Assembly: GCA_003519375.1 (NCBI GenBank)
Contig: DOWV01000090.1
Location: 12,433-26,972, forward strand
Length of the DNA: 14,540 bases
Reading direction: 5' to 3'
DNA from: Bacteroidota bacterium
GTDB taxonomy: Bacteria; Bacteroidota; Ignavibacteria; UBA10030
Below, piece by piece: positions 7,330-14,222 of the stretch; positions within the stretch are counted from its first letter, which is position 1, and the number at the start of each line of letters is the position of its first letter. Below the pieces are notes generated by a model. The model was not told the DNA's origin. It searched no databases and worked only from the letters and a program-made list of their open reading frames with translations. A program made the translations under genes and the position numbers.

Positions 7330-8448
7330 ATGGAACGCCATCACATCACGGCGCTTTGCATGCTGATCGTTATTGCCGTCGTCTGCACGCTGGCAGGACG
7401 GGAATTTCTCAAGATGTATGAACCCGACGAGATCATTCCGGGTCCGGGCGTGACAAAGGTCGACAATCTGAGCTCATATTCCGGCGACCTTGCCGGCACG
7501 ATCTCGGACACGAAGGTCTACGTTCTGGACAGCGGCAAACCCGGTGCGACGGCGTTGGTGCTCGGCGGCACCCATCCCAACGAGCCGGCCGGATTCATGA
7601 CGGCCGTCGTCCTCACGGAGCATGCCTTCGTCCGGGAAGGCAGGGTCATTGTCATTCCACAGGTGTGCAGCAGCGGGTTTACATGCACTGATCCTCTCGA
7701 AGGATATCCGCAGTCGTATTCCATCCAGACGAAATCAAAGATACGCTCGTTTCGGTTCGGCGCACGGGGAAGCAATCCGCTCACCGAGTGGCCGGATCCA
7801 CTTGTGTTTCTGCAGTATCCGTCAGGCCAGCAGCTCTCCGGAAACGAGGTCCGCAATCTCAACCGCTCCTACCCCGGGCGGCCGGACGGCACGGTCACGG
7901 AGCGGGTCGCCTATGCAGTGATGCAGCTGATTGAGCGCGAGAACGTTGACATCGCTTTCGATCTCCATGAAGCAGCTCCGGAAATCCCAATCATCAACGC
8001 CATCGTCACTCACGAAAAAGGAAAAGACGCTGCGGCGAGCGCATTGTTTACGCTGGAATCTGAAAACCTCCAATTTGCCCTGGAGATGTCTCCCCCGAAC
8101 TTCCATGGCCTGAGTCATCGGGAATGGGGTGATCGGAGTGCGGTCTTCCCGTACCTGATGGAGACAAGCAATCCCATCCAAGGCCGATTACGGGGCGTCA
8201 CCAATGAAGCGCTCGTTGTGCAGGGGATTGATCGAAAGTACTTCGAGGCAGCACAAATCGGGTCGATGAGAATAACGTATGACCTTGAAGGCGAGCCTCT
8301 TGCGCGGCGTGTGGGACGACATCTGCGCGGTTTGCAGGCACTGCTCGGTGCATACATGGAATCGACACCGGAAAAGCGCATCGTCGTTGACAGTGTGCCT
8401 GAGTATGAGGAGATTCTCGCGCGTGGCCTGGGGGACTTTTTGCATTGA
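7330..8448 (+). CDS. Membrane-anchored M14-type zinc amidohydrolase (AstE/aspartoacylase-like), copy A
   Basis: Zinc hydrolase of the M14 carboxypeptidase fold, succinylglutamate desuccinylase/aspartoacylase branch; members cut amide bonds of N-acyl amino acids or peptides. It has 372 residues. Zinc ligands are visible: H82 and E85 in GGTHPNEPAG, and H213 in FDLHEA. The substrate-carboxylate block is R175-N176-L-N178-R179 (RNLNRSYPGRPDG). E278 in LMETSNP is a candidate catalytic Glu. An N-terminal hydrophobic helix (about 8-22) without a clear cleavage site suggests anchoring with the enzyme outside the membrane. It lies 8 bp after the miniprotein gene. Its paralog at 11239-12399 aligns without gaps over the first 220 residues, keeping every ligand at the same number. 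Murein-peptide amidase (MpaA-like) or N-acyl-Asp/Glu deacylase activity is possible. Confidence 0.85.
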   Translation: MERHHITALCMLIVIAVVCTLAGREFLKMYEPDEIIPGPGVTKVDNLSSYSGDLAGTISDTKVYVLDSGKPGATALVLGGTHPNEPAGFMTAVVLTEHAFVREGRVIVIPQVCSSGFTCTDPLEGYPQSYSIQTKSKIRSFRFGARGSNPLTEWPDPLVFLQYPSGQQLSGNEVRNLNRSYPGRPDGTVTERVAYAVMQLIERENVDIAFDLHEAAPEIPIINAIVTHEKGKDAAASALFTLESENLQFALEMSPPNFHGLSHREWGDRSAVFPYLMETSNPIQGRLRGVTNEALVVQGIDRKYFEAAQIGSMRITYDLEGEPLARRVGRHLRGLQALLGAYMESTPEKRIVVDSVPEYEEILARGLGDFLH

Positions 8449-8486
8449 ATATTCTTGAGAAACTACCATTTACCATCGGAGAAATC

Positions 8487-9050
8487 ATGAAACGAACGTC
8501 CATTCTCATCATCACAGCGATATCGGTATTACTGATTGCGGCAACCACGATTCTTTTTCCGCAATCAAAGCCAAAATTCGACCAACCGGTGCTCATCACA
8601 TCGGCCGGGCAAAGCGCCGATGTGACAATCGCCGGGATGATCTTCAAGAGGGCAAACGTGCAAGCCAAAGCCATCCCCCTCGCCAAGGCCGCCGATCTGG
8701 AGGGCGTCAAGACGCTTGTCGTTGTTGCCGGATTCAGCTCGAAGGGATTGGGAGCCGCGGGGATCAGCAGAGAGCAGGAGTTAGCCCGCGTGCAATCGAT
8801 TCTCCAGGAGGCCAGGGAGAAGAAACTGAAGATCATGACTCTCCACATTGGCGGCAAAGCCCGACGCGGCAATCAGTCGGATGATTTCAACAAGATGGCA
8901 GCGGAGGTGGCGAGCTATCTCCTGGTTGTGAAACAAGGCAATGAAGATCAGTTCTTCTCAAAGATCGCGGCAGAGAAGAAGATCCCGATTGACCTCGTCG
9001 ATAAAATCGTCGATGCCGTGCAACCTGTCGCGAAAGCGTTTGAGAAGTAG
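8487..9050 (+). CDS. Secreted DUF6305-like protein, copy A
   Basis: Function unknown. The protein has 187 residues. The ATG at 8487 has GGAG 5 bp upstream and gives a signal peptide or anchor (basic MKRTS, then a hydrophobic stretch to about residue 29); the frame is open to TTG 8445, but the export signal fixes the start. The mature part alternates strands and helices (VLITSAGQSADV, VKTLVVVAGFSSKGLGAAG, LKIMTLHIGGKARRG, SYLLVVKQGNED), as in a Rossmann-like alpha/beta domain. I associate these blocks with DUF6305 from memory; a profile search would settle it. It is the last gene of module A, 38 bp after the M14 gene and before a strong terminator. A partial homolog opens module B at the right edge. 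A role as substrate-binding or accessory component of the permease is inferred. Confidence 0.78.
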   Translation: MKRTSILIITAISVLLIAATTILFPQSKPKFDQPVLITSAGQSADVTIAGMIFKRANVQAKAIPLAKAADLEGVKTLVVVAGFSSKGLGAAGISREQELARVQSILQEAREKKLKIMTLHIGGKARRGNQSDDFNKMAAEVASYLLVVKQGNEDQFFSKIAAEKKIPIDLVDKIVDAVQPVAKAFEK

Positions 9051-9073
9051 AAACGGAGACGCTCGACAAACAG

Positions 9074-9109
9074 AAAGCCCACGCCAGCATGATTTCCGGC
9101 GTGGGCTTT
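9074..9109. terminator. Strong hairpin terminator after DUF6305 copy A
   Basis: A perfect 12-bp stem, AAAGCCCACGCC (9074-9085) with GGCGTGGGCTTT (9098-9109), encloses a 12-nt loop, 24 bp after the DUF6305 stop. No long T tract follows on the plus strand; the A/T base pairs at the foot of the stem help. The C69 gene stop is nearly 300 bp away on the other side, so this mainly ends module A. Confidence 0.75.
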
Positions 9110-9216
9110 GCATTGCAGCCGTAACCTATTTCGAAATTCGATATTCGGTGTTCAGTATTCGAAATTCACCGAGCAGGCTTTGGTTTTGTGATCGGCTCGT
9201 TGAATAACGAATATCG

Positions 9217-9249
9217 CCCGCCCGCCGAAGTGCGACTTGCGAAGGCGGG
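9217..9249. repeat. GC-rich palindrome inside an AT-rich repeat
   Basis: An outer stem CCCGCC/GGCGGG and an inner stem AAGT-GCG-ACTT can form. It is flanked by AT-rich GAATATCG and TTAAAGAATTTCGAA, so it looks inserted into the surrounding AT-rich repeat. Similar GC-rich palindromes interrupt other repeats at 11113-11134 and 14056-14122. Confidence 0.5.
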
Positions 9250-9401
9250 ATTAAAGAATTTCGAATGATGAAGTTGATGTAATCCTTACTGTTCGTGAGC
9301 TCGGCTCACCAACCTCGTGTCGAAGATGATTATGCCCCGGGAATATCGAATATCGATCAAAGAATATCGAACTATGAAGTTGATGTACGCCCGGGAAGAG
9401 C

Positions 9402-11051
9402 TCAGAAGCCGCCCGAGAACATGCCCCAGAACTGATCGCCCAGCTCCCACCACTTTAGCATTGCTGCCCGGCCCGTGTCGTTGGTATAGGTCGTCACTAA
9501 GGTTCGAGCTTTCTGGTGACCTGCATCCGATCCATCTTTTTTCAGCATCTCCTGAACGCGTTGCTCGATTCCCGGAAGATCCGAAAGTCCCTTTTCTTCA
9601 AATTCCATCACGGCTTTTTCAATGATGGGCTTCGTTCTCCCCCACTGAATTGTCGCGAGCCGGTTTGCCCTGCGGAACCACCAAGTGGCCGCGTCTTCGC
9701 GATAGCGCGCCTGCCCGCAAACTTCAAAGCTCTTCGGGAGTTCGAGCACTCCCGAAAAAATCGGGAACCGGGGGCTCTGGGCCGGATTGTCAAACGAGAA
9801 CCACGAGACGCCGCCGACTTCATCCGGCAGCCAGCCGCGCAGCTGCACGACCTGTGAGTACGAGCAGCGTGCGATGGCAATGGTACGCTGCGGGGTGATC
9901 GTTCCGGGTTTCAGAGCATTCACGAGGCTCATAACCTCGCGGCCCATCCAGGGATTGGCGGTGACGCTCTTCACCATTTCGGGCGGTTTGGCCGAAGCTG
10001 AGTCTTTTCTCATCTCCTCGCGTGTTCGCGGCCGTTGGACCACGAGATTCCTTGTCATGTCGAGCTCTGTCCCCTCATAGGTCTCACGATACAGCTTGAA
10101 CACATCCTGCAACGACACCTTCTTCTCCGGCTTCACGGTGAAGGGCAGCTCGTCCATTTCCATCGTCAGGTTCAGCGAAGGCGCAAGCGTTCTGAAGATG
10201 AAATACTCTCGCGTCGAGAACGGCTTCCTTCCGCTGTATGCCTTCCAGAATTTGAACGTCTCCTTTCCATCCCACCATCCCATTTCCTTTGCGAGTGAGA
10301 AGACGTTTTCCGATGCCATGTAATTGTCGGGATCTTTGATGTTGAGTTGACTGATCCGGGGAATATTTGCCGAGACACCGACGTGGTCATCCGGGATTCT
10401 CACCGCTGCCCAGACCGCTCCTTTTTCTGTCGGACCTGCGCCAAAGATCTCAAACTGCCAGACCTCTTTCGTATCGGCCACCGTGAGGCACTCGCCCCAG
10501 TCACCATAACCGTATTTCGTTGCCAGGCTTCCCATCAGCTTGATCGCCTCACGGGCCGTCGTGCACCGCTCGAGCGCGATCGACTGCAGCTCTTCGATCA
10601 GGAACATCCCTTCGTCGTTCCTCAGCTCCTCACGTCCGCCGATCGTCGTCTCTCCGAAGCCGAGCTGTTTTTCGTTCAACGACGGATAGGCAACATTGAC
10701 GTAGGAATATGTCTCCTCGACTTCAGGAATCTCCCCTTTGAGGATCTTGGCGCGCATGTCTGTGACGTACTCGGTGTGGAGATTTCCCCAATAGATCTTC
10801 CTCGTCGCACCCTTGTCGTGCTTTGCGTGAGGCACGATATTCAGCCAGGTCCGGTAGTTGCCGTCGCACGTGTGCCCGACCATCACCGAACCATCCGTGC
10901 TTGCCAGCCGGCCCACCTGAATACTGGTACATCCCTCATCAGTTTCGATTTGTTTCTTCTGCTGCGCGTAGACCAGCGTGGAGAGAACGATGAAGAGCAG
11001 CATTAGCAGCGACGACGGTCGGAATGCGCTCCTGGGTGCTCGATAGTTCAT
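9402..11051 (-). CDS. Secreted C69-family (PepD-like) peptidase
   Basis: Ntn-hydrolase of peptidase family C69 (dipeptidase/acid-ceramidase-like fold), 549 residues. A signal peptide is visible (hydrophobic about 14-28, ending LVYAQ). After it, DEGCTSIQVGRLASTDGSVMVGHTCD carries the C69 hallmark; C41 is the likely N-terminal nucleophile released by autocleavage before it. Further family features are ETTIGGREEL and NDEGMFLIEELQSIALERC in the first half and WWFRRANRL near the end. The length fits larger C69 members. The ATG at 11051 has AAAGGA 9 bp upstream. It is the last gene of module B, 187 bp after the M14 gene, with a repeat between; copy A has no equivalent. It likely cuts di- or oligopeptides in the periplasm; specificity is unknown. 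Confidence 0.88.
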   Translation of the reverse strand: MNYRAPRSAFRPSSLLMLLFIVLSTLVYAQQKKQIETDEGCTSIQVGRLASTDGSVMVGHTCDGNYRTWLNIVPHAKHDKGATRKIYWGNLHTEYVTDMRAKILKGEIPEVEETYSYVNVAYPSLNEKQLGFGETTIGGREELRNDEGMFLIEELQSIALERCTTAREAIKLMGSLATKYGYGDWGECLTVADTKEVWQFEIFGAGPTEKGAVWAAVRIPDDHVGVSANIPRISQLNIKDPDNYMASENVFSLAKEMGWWDGKETFKFWKAYSGRKPFSTREYFIFRTLAPSLNLTMEMDELPFTVKPEKKVSLQDVFKLYRETYEGTELDMTRNLVVQRPRTREEMRKDSASAKPPEMVKSVTANPWMGREVMSLVNALKPGTITPQRTIAIARCSYSQVVQLRGWLPDEVGGVSWFSFDNPAQSPRFPIFSGVLELPKSFEVCGQARYREDAATWWFRRANRLATIQWGRTKPIIEKAVMEFEEKGLSDLPGIEQRVQEMLKKDGSDAGHQKARTLVTTYTNDTGRAAMLKWWELGDQFWGMFSGGF

Positions 11052-11094
11052 GGTTTGTGTCCTTTCTTTATGAAGTGTAAAAAAGCTCAGAAGC

Positions 11095-11203
11095 TATCTC
11101 AAAAACCCTCACGCCTGCCTGCCGGCAGGCAGGCAAAGACGCTAAGCCGCAAAGGGGAAAAACAACTATTGGTTTTTGGCGACTTTGCGGCTTGGCGTGA
11201 GAT
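11095..11203. repeat. Inverted repeat element with nested palindrome, between M14 B and C69 genes
   Basis: ACGCTAAGCCGCAAAG (11139-11154) pairs with CTTTGCGGCTTGGCGT (11183-11198) at 15 of 16 positions around a 28-nt loop. The outer arms CTCACGC and GCGTGAG extend the symmetry, but on the left they are split by a GC-rich palindrome (11113-11134). Any gene of the C69 transcript read from module B must pass this structure. Confidence 0.7.
11113..11134. repeat. Perfect 22-bp GC-rich palindrome
   Basis: The half-site GCCTGCCTGCC is followed directly by its exact reverse complement, with no loop. It lies between CTCAC and AAAGACGC of the host repeat, as if inserted there. Confidence 0.75.
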
Positions 11204-11238
11204 CGTCTTTTCTTATGAAAGTGTTTTTGAGACATGTT

Positions 11239-12399
11239 CTACTCATGGAAAAGACGATCCTGACGCGCCTCAGCCGGCGCACGGAGAAAAGCCCCCGTTC
11301 CCCTGGCAATGACCTCAGCATAGCGGGGGACGTTGTCGCACACCAGCGGTTTGTCGGGATATGCTTCGGTCCAACTTGACATCACTTGCAGCACAGCTGA
11401 GGTATGTCGACCCACACGCACGTCGATCGGCCATCCCTTCTCATCGATTTTCTCGAACAAGAGTCCATGCTTCCCGGCCTTGACCACAAAATCGTCCTGC
11501 CCGGTGAGAAGCTGCTCCCGGGTTGTACGACCGCGCGTTGCATCGAGGAATGGCTCCGGAGCTTCAAAAAGAAGCGAAATGGCATCAGAGTGATCTCCTA
11601 TCTCCCGGTGCGAAAGTCCGTGAAGATTTTTCGGAGAGAACTCCATCCCCATTTTGAATCCTTCCATATCGGTGAGCATCATCGATGCGATCACCGCAAG
11701 CTCCTGCCCTTTCTCGTGAGCGACGATCGTGCTGATAACAGGATACTGAAGTTCTGCCTCATGCAGATCGATGACGATATCCACCTTTTCTTTTCTAATC
11801 ATCTCCATGAAAGCGTATGTGGTCTTTTCCGTCAGGGTGCCATTCGGACGGCCGGGCCAGCACCGGTTAAGATTTCGTATGTCGACATAGGCGAGTTCCT
11901 GAAAGCTGGGATAATGAATATACACCTCGGGATCGGGCCACTGATCGAGCGGGTTCGACCACCGGTCACCGAGTCGGAATGTTTGCCCTCCCCACGAGGT
12001 CGGAATTGTGAAGTCGGGCGGATAAGCGCCGCCGACACGCGTCACCGTGCTTCCGCTGCGATTGGCGCTCAACACGACGATGAGCCTTCCCTTGCTCATC
12101 ACCGCATTCTCGGCAAAGAGCCACGTTGCGAGCCGGCCTGCCGGTTCCTCCGGATGCGTGCCACCGAGGATACAGAGTGTTGCGCCTGGCTCTTTCCCTT
12201 CGAGGATGTAGATGTTGCAGTCGTTTGCAGTTCCCTGGAGCGGCGAGAAATAAGTGCTCAGCCTGACGACCTTCGTCACGCCGTCGCTGACGACAACCGG
12301 TTCCTTCAAATTCCTGCTCTCATAGAAACTCATGCCGGAGACGATGAGGAGCAACAATCCTGCAACCGAGAAAACGATTTTTCTCAACATTGGCGTCAT
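11239..12399 (-). CDS. Membrane-anchored M14-type zinc amidohydrolase (AstE/aspartoacylase-like), copy B
   Basis: Paralog of the 7330-8448 product, 386 residues, with a 14-residue charged C-terminal tail that copy A lacks. Zinc ligands H82 and E85 (GGTHPEEPAG) and H213 (IDLHEA) have the same numbering as in copy A, and RNLNRCWPGRPNG keeps the substrate-binding Arg/Asn set. The Glu in LLFEAPEP corresponds to the candidate catalytic Glu of copy A. HGLSHRE is also shared. An N-terminal hydrophobic helix (about 8-23) suggests an outward-facing anchored enzyme. The ATG at 12399 is 9 bp after the miniprotein stop. The two copies are clearly diverged, so they may differ in substrate. Confidence 0.85.
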   Translation of the reverse strand: MTPMLRKIVFSVAGLLLLIVSGMSFYESRNLKEPVVVSDGVTKVVRLSTYFSPLQGTANDCNIYILEGKEPGATLCILGGTHPEEPAGRLATWLFAENAVMSKGRLIVVLSANRSGSTVTRVGGAYPPDFTIPTSWGGQTFRLGDRWSNPLDQWPDPEVYIHYPSFQELAYVDIRNLNRCWPGRPNGTLTEKTTYAFMEMIRKEKVDIVIDLHEAELQYPVISTIVAHEKGQELAVIASMMLTDMEGFKMGMEFSPKNLHGLSHREIGDHSDAISLLFEAPEPFLDATRGRTTREQLLTGQDDFVVKAGKHGLLFEKIDEKGWPIDVRVGRHTSAVLQVMSSWTEAYPDKPLVCDNVPRYAEVIARGTGAFLRAPAEARQDRLFHE

Positions 12400-12408
12400 G
12401 GCGTCCGC

Positions 12409-12564
12409 TCACTTCAGCATGAATAGTCGAAGCAGGAAGGGAATGAGCACGATGATCGTGAGGATTTCCTTCTGCCATTCTTTGCTCTTGATGAGATTGT
12501 AGATGAGCAATGCACTTACAAACGCGACAAGAGCGTAGTAGATGATGGTTATTATCAGTTCCAT
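12409..12564 (-). CDS. Two-helix membrane miniprotein, copy B (51 aa)
   Basis: Function unknown. The translation from ATG 12564 starts MELIITIIYYALVAF, has a second hydrophobic stretch (about 34-48), a charged linker (KSKEWQKE) and ends LIPFLLRLFMLK. It is a homolog of the 48-residue product at 7175-7321: the last 29 residues align without gaps with 10 identities (L, W, I, VLIP, L, R, K). Position is also conserved, between permease and M14 genes, ending 9 bp before the latter. It was found by reading the gap and is short enough to be missed by many gene callers. Confidence 0.82.
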   Translation of the reverse strand: MELIITIIYYALVAFVSALLIYNLIKSKEWQKEILTIIVLIPFLLRLFMLK

Positions 12565-12582
12565 GAGAATTCCTGTGAGGTT

Positions 12583-12693
12583 AAATCCGAAATCCTATTA
12601 TCAAAATCCGAAGGAAGCACGAAATTCGAATTGACGTGCTGTGCAGGGCGATGAGATTTGGATTTTGGGTTTTCAATTTCGGATTTAGGATTT
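12583..12693. repeat. AT-rich inverted repeat between permease B and miniprotein B
   Basis: Left arm AAATCCGAAATCCTATTATC... (12583-12612) and right arm TTTCGGATTTAGGATTT with neighbouring GGATTTTGGG (12658-12693) are imperfect reverse complements. It fills the 133-bp gap between the two genes and matches none of the GCAAAG-type repeats, so it is a second repeat class in the window. Confidence 0.6.
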
Positions 12694-12697
12694 CTTG

Positions 12698-13990
12698 TTA
12701 GATTCCCGTGAGAAAACCTAGCTCCTTACTGTAAATAACCATGAGCGTCCCCATGATCGATATGATTATCGCCGGAACGATGCATGCTTTCAGGAAGCTC
12801 ATGTATGATTCTTTGTAGCCTGTGATATCCACTGTCAGCCGTCCGATAATCGCCGTGGGCGGCAACGCATCGCCAAGCGGCCAGATGATGCTCATACCGG
12901 CGAGTGCGACGATCGGATTCAGGCCAATCGTGTTGAAGAAGAGAACCAGCGGAACTCCGAGCACGGGAGCCGCTCCCCACATCAGGACAGCCTCCGACAC
13001 CGGCAGCACAATAAACAGAGACGCATAGACGACAAGCACGGGTAACGTTACTGTTGTCACGGCCAGTAAACCTCGCGCCCCCGTCAACGTCATCAGTTGA
13101 ACCAGAATGCCGACGCACGTGAGCGTGCCGAGAAGCGGGAGAAGCTGATCGATGGTGCTGCGGCTGATTCTCAGAAAATCGATCTTGACGGGTGAAAGAA
13201 GAAACGAAGTCAATGCCGCACAGAGGAACATGAACGGGAGTCCCATGACAACAACAGAGTGGGGCCACGTCCGGCCTGCAAGCACGAGGGCAAGAAACAC
13301 GAGAAATGGGAGTGCAATTCTGAGGGAATTCATTCCCGTTGGCGGCTCCGGCAGATCCTGCAACGCCCTGTCAATTTCTACGGGCGTTCCTTTCCAACCG
13401 AGGAGAAACATCGTCAAGATGCCTGCGAGAAGACACGGTAGCAGCAGCGGCCAGAAAAAGCCTACGTAGGGCATATTCACACCGGCAGCCGTCATCATCG
13501 CCCAGAGACTGACAGGCGGAGCCGCTGCACTCAAACCGGCAAGGACAAACACGATCGCAGCAGTCTTGACCTTCGGCACGCCCATGCTTACGAGGACTGT
13601 GGCGACCATCCCTCCGGTGATAAGCACGGTAACGCTGCCGGCTCCAGTGAGAGCCCCCGGAATGAGGAGGAGTATCGTAAGCATCACCAACAGAACTGCT
13701 CTCCGCCGATGGAATCGCCTGAACATCCCCCGCACGACAAAAGCCACTCCACCCGACTCCTTCAGGATGTTCATGAACAATGTGGCAGTGAAGAAAATCA
13801 GATTGATGTCGAGGTAGGTCATCGCGCCTTCGGCGATATGCCGGGCCGGCACGCCAAAGCCCGCTGCGAGCCCGCCTGCGAGAGCGGCGACAACCATCGA
13901 GAGTTCCGTCGAGAGCTTCAGCCACTTGGCCAAGGCATATCCGACAACCATGACAACAAGGACAACAGTTGCAGAGGTCGTTGCATCCAT
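12698..13990 (-). CDS. DctM-like permease of the IT superfamily, copy B
   Basis: Inner-membrane protein of 430 residues, paralog of the 5749-7014 product. Shared blocks are IPGALTGAGS (A: FPGMLTGLSS), AAPPVSLW (A: IAPPINIP), MPYVGF, QLMTLTGARGLLAV (A: QIMTLTGVRGFLAV), LGVPLV and GDALPPT (A: GDLMPPP). The two-half repeat of hairpin-type Pro-Pro breaks is kept. Residues around the second hairpin differ (SEAVLMWGAAP versus GSAYASASV), which may reflect a different substrate. The ATG at 13990 has no clear Shine-Dalgarno. It follows the DUF6305 gene after 232 bp and precedes the miniprotein gene. No DctP or DctQ gene is adjacent. Confidence 0.85.
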   Translation of the reverse strand: MDATTSATVVLVVMVVGYALAKWLKLSTELSMVVAALAGGLAAGFGVPARHIAEGAMTYLDINLIFFTATLFMNILKESGGVAFVVRGMFRRFHRRRAVLLVMLTILLLIPGALTGAGSVTVLITGGMVATVLVSMGVPKVKTAAIVFVLAGLSAAAPPVSLWAMMTAAGVNMPYVGFFWPLLLPCLLAGILTMFLLGWKGTPVEIDRALQDLPEPPTGMNSLRIALPFLVFLALVLAGRTWPHSVVVMGLPFMFLCAALTSFLLSPVKIDFLRISRSTIDQLLPLLGTLTCVGILVQLMTLTGARGLLAVTTVTLPVLVVYASLFIVLPVSEAVLMWGAAPVLGVPLVLFFNTIGLNPIVALAGMSIIWPLGDALPPTAIIGRLTVDITGYKESYMSFLKACIVPAIIISIMGTLMVIYSKELGFLTGI

Positions 13991-14039
13991 AGTCTGATTC
14001 AGCCTAAGATTACTTTTGCCTAAGGAGCCCGGTGAGAAG

Positions 14040-14192
14040 ATTTGCCACTAAGACACCCCGCCCCCGCCAGACCATCGACGGTCTTTATTGGCGGGCTGGC
14101 GACCGCCGGTCAGGCGGGCGGGAAAGTCACGAAGGTGTTTGATAGAAATGAACCTCTGATACTGTTCTTTGTGCCTTCGTGCCTTTGTAGCG
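14040..14192. repeat. Interrupted inverted repeat upstream of permease B
   Basis: Left arm ATTTGCCACTAAGACACC (14040-14057) continues as AAAGTCACGAAGG (14123-14135) after a GC-rich insert; the right arm TTCTTTGTGCCTTCGTGCCT (from 14165) is an imperfect reverse complement of the joined left arm. The insert (about 14056-14122) is itself palindromic: CCCGCC...GCC against GGC...GGCGGG. Nothing else is visible in the 232-bp gap 13991-14222. Confidence 0.6.
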
Positions 14193-14222
14193 ATTCACGA
14201 GTGTTATTCCTCTCATCTAACG

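Larger units (their letters stand above)
9051..9401. repeat. Intergenic region between the convergent modules, rich in repeats
   Basis: No gene is visible. After the terminator at 9074-9109, AT-rich TTCGAAATTCGATATTCG-type sequence occurs at about 9128-9166, again at 9203-9264 and at 9342-9372 (GAATATCGAATATCG), partly in inverted orientation. A 14-bp direct repeat, ATGAAGTTGATGTA, occurs at 9268-9281 and 9374-9387. A GC-rich hairpin (9217-9249) interrupts the AT-rich sequence, and a small hairpin GTGAGC-TCG-GCTCAC lies at 9295-9309. Confidence 0.6.

Noticed and set aside
8198..8872. 224-codon minus-strand open frame across the M14 A/DUF6305 A junction
   Set aside because: It overlaps two supported genes on the other strand and has no recognisable motif.
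9120..9401. Possible CRISPR or tandem array because of repeated ATTCGAA/ATATCGAA units
   Set aside because: Units are irregular in length, orientation and spacing, with no uniform spacers and no cas gene.
11404..12426. 340-codon plus-strand open frame opposite M14 copy B
   Set aside because: It is a shadow of a gene with clear zinc motifs; its translation is rich in His, Arg and Cys and shows no family motif. The same applies to the 257-codon frame at 1115-1888 and the 219-codon frame at 10347-11006.
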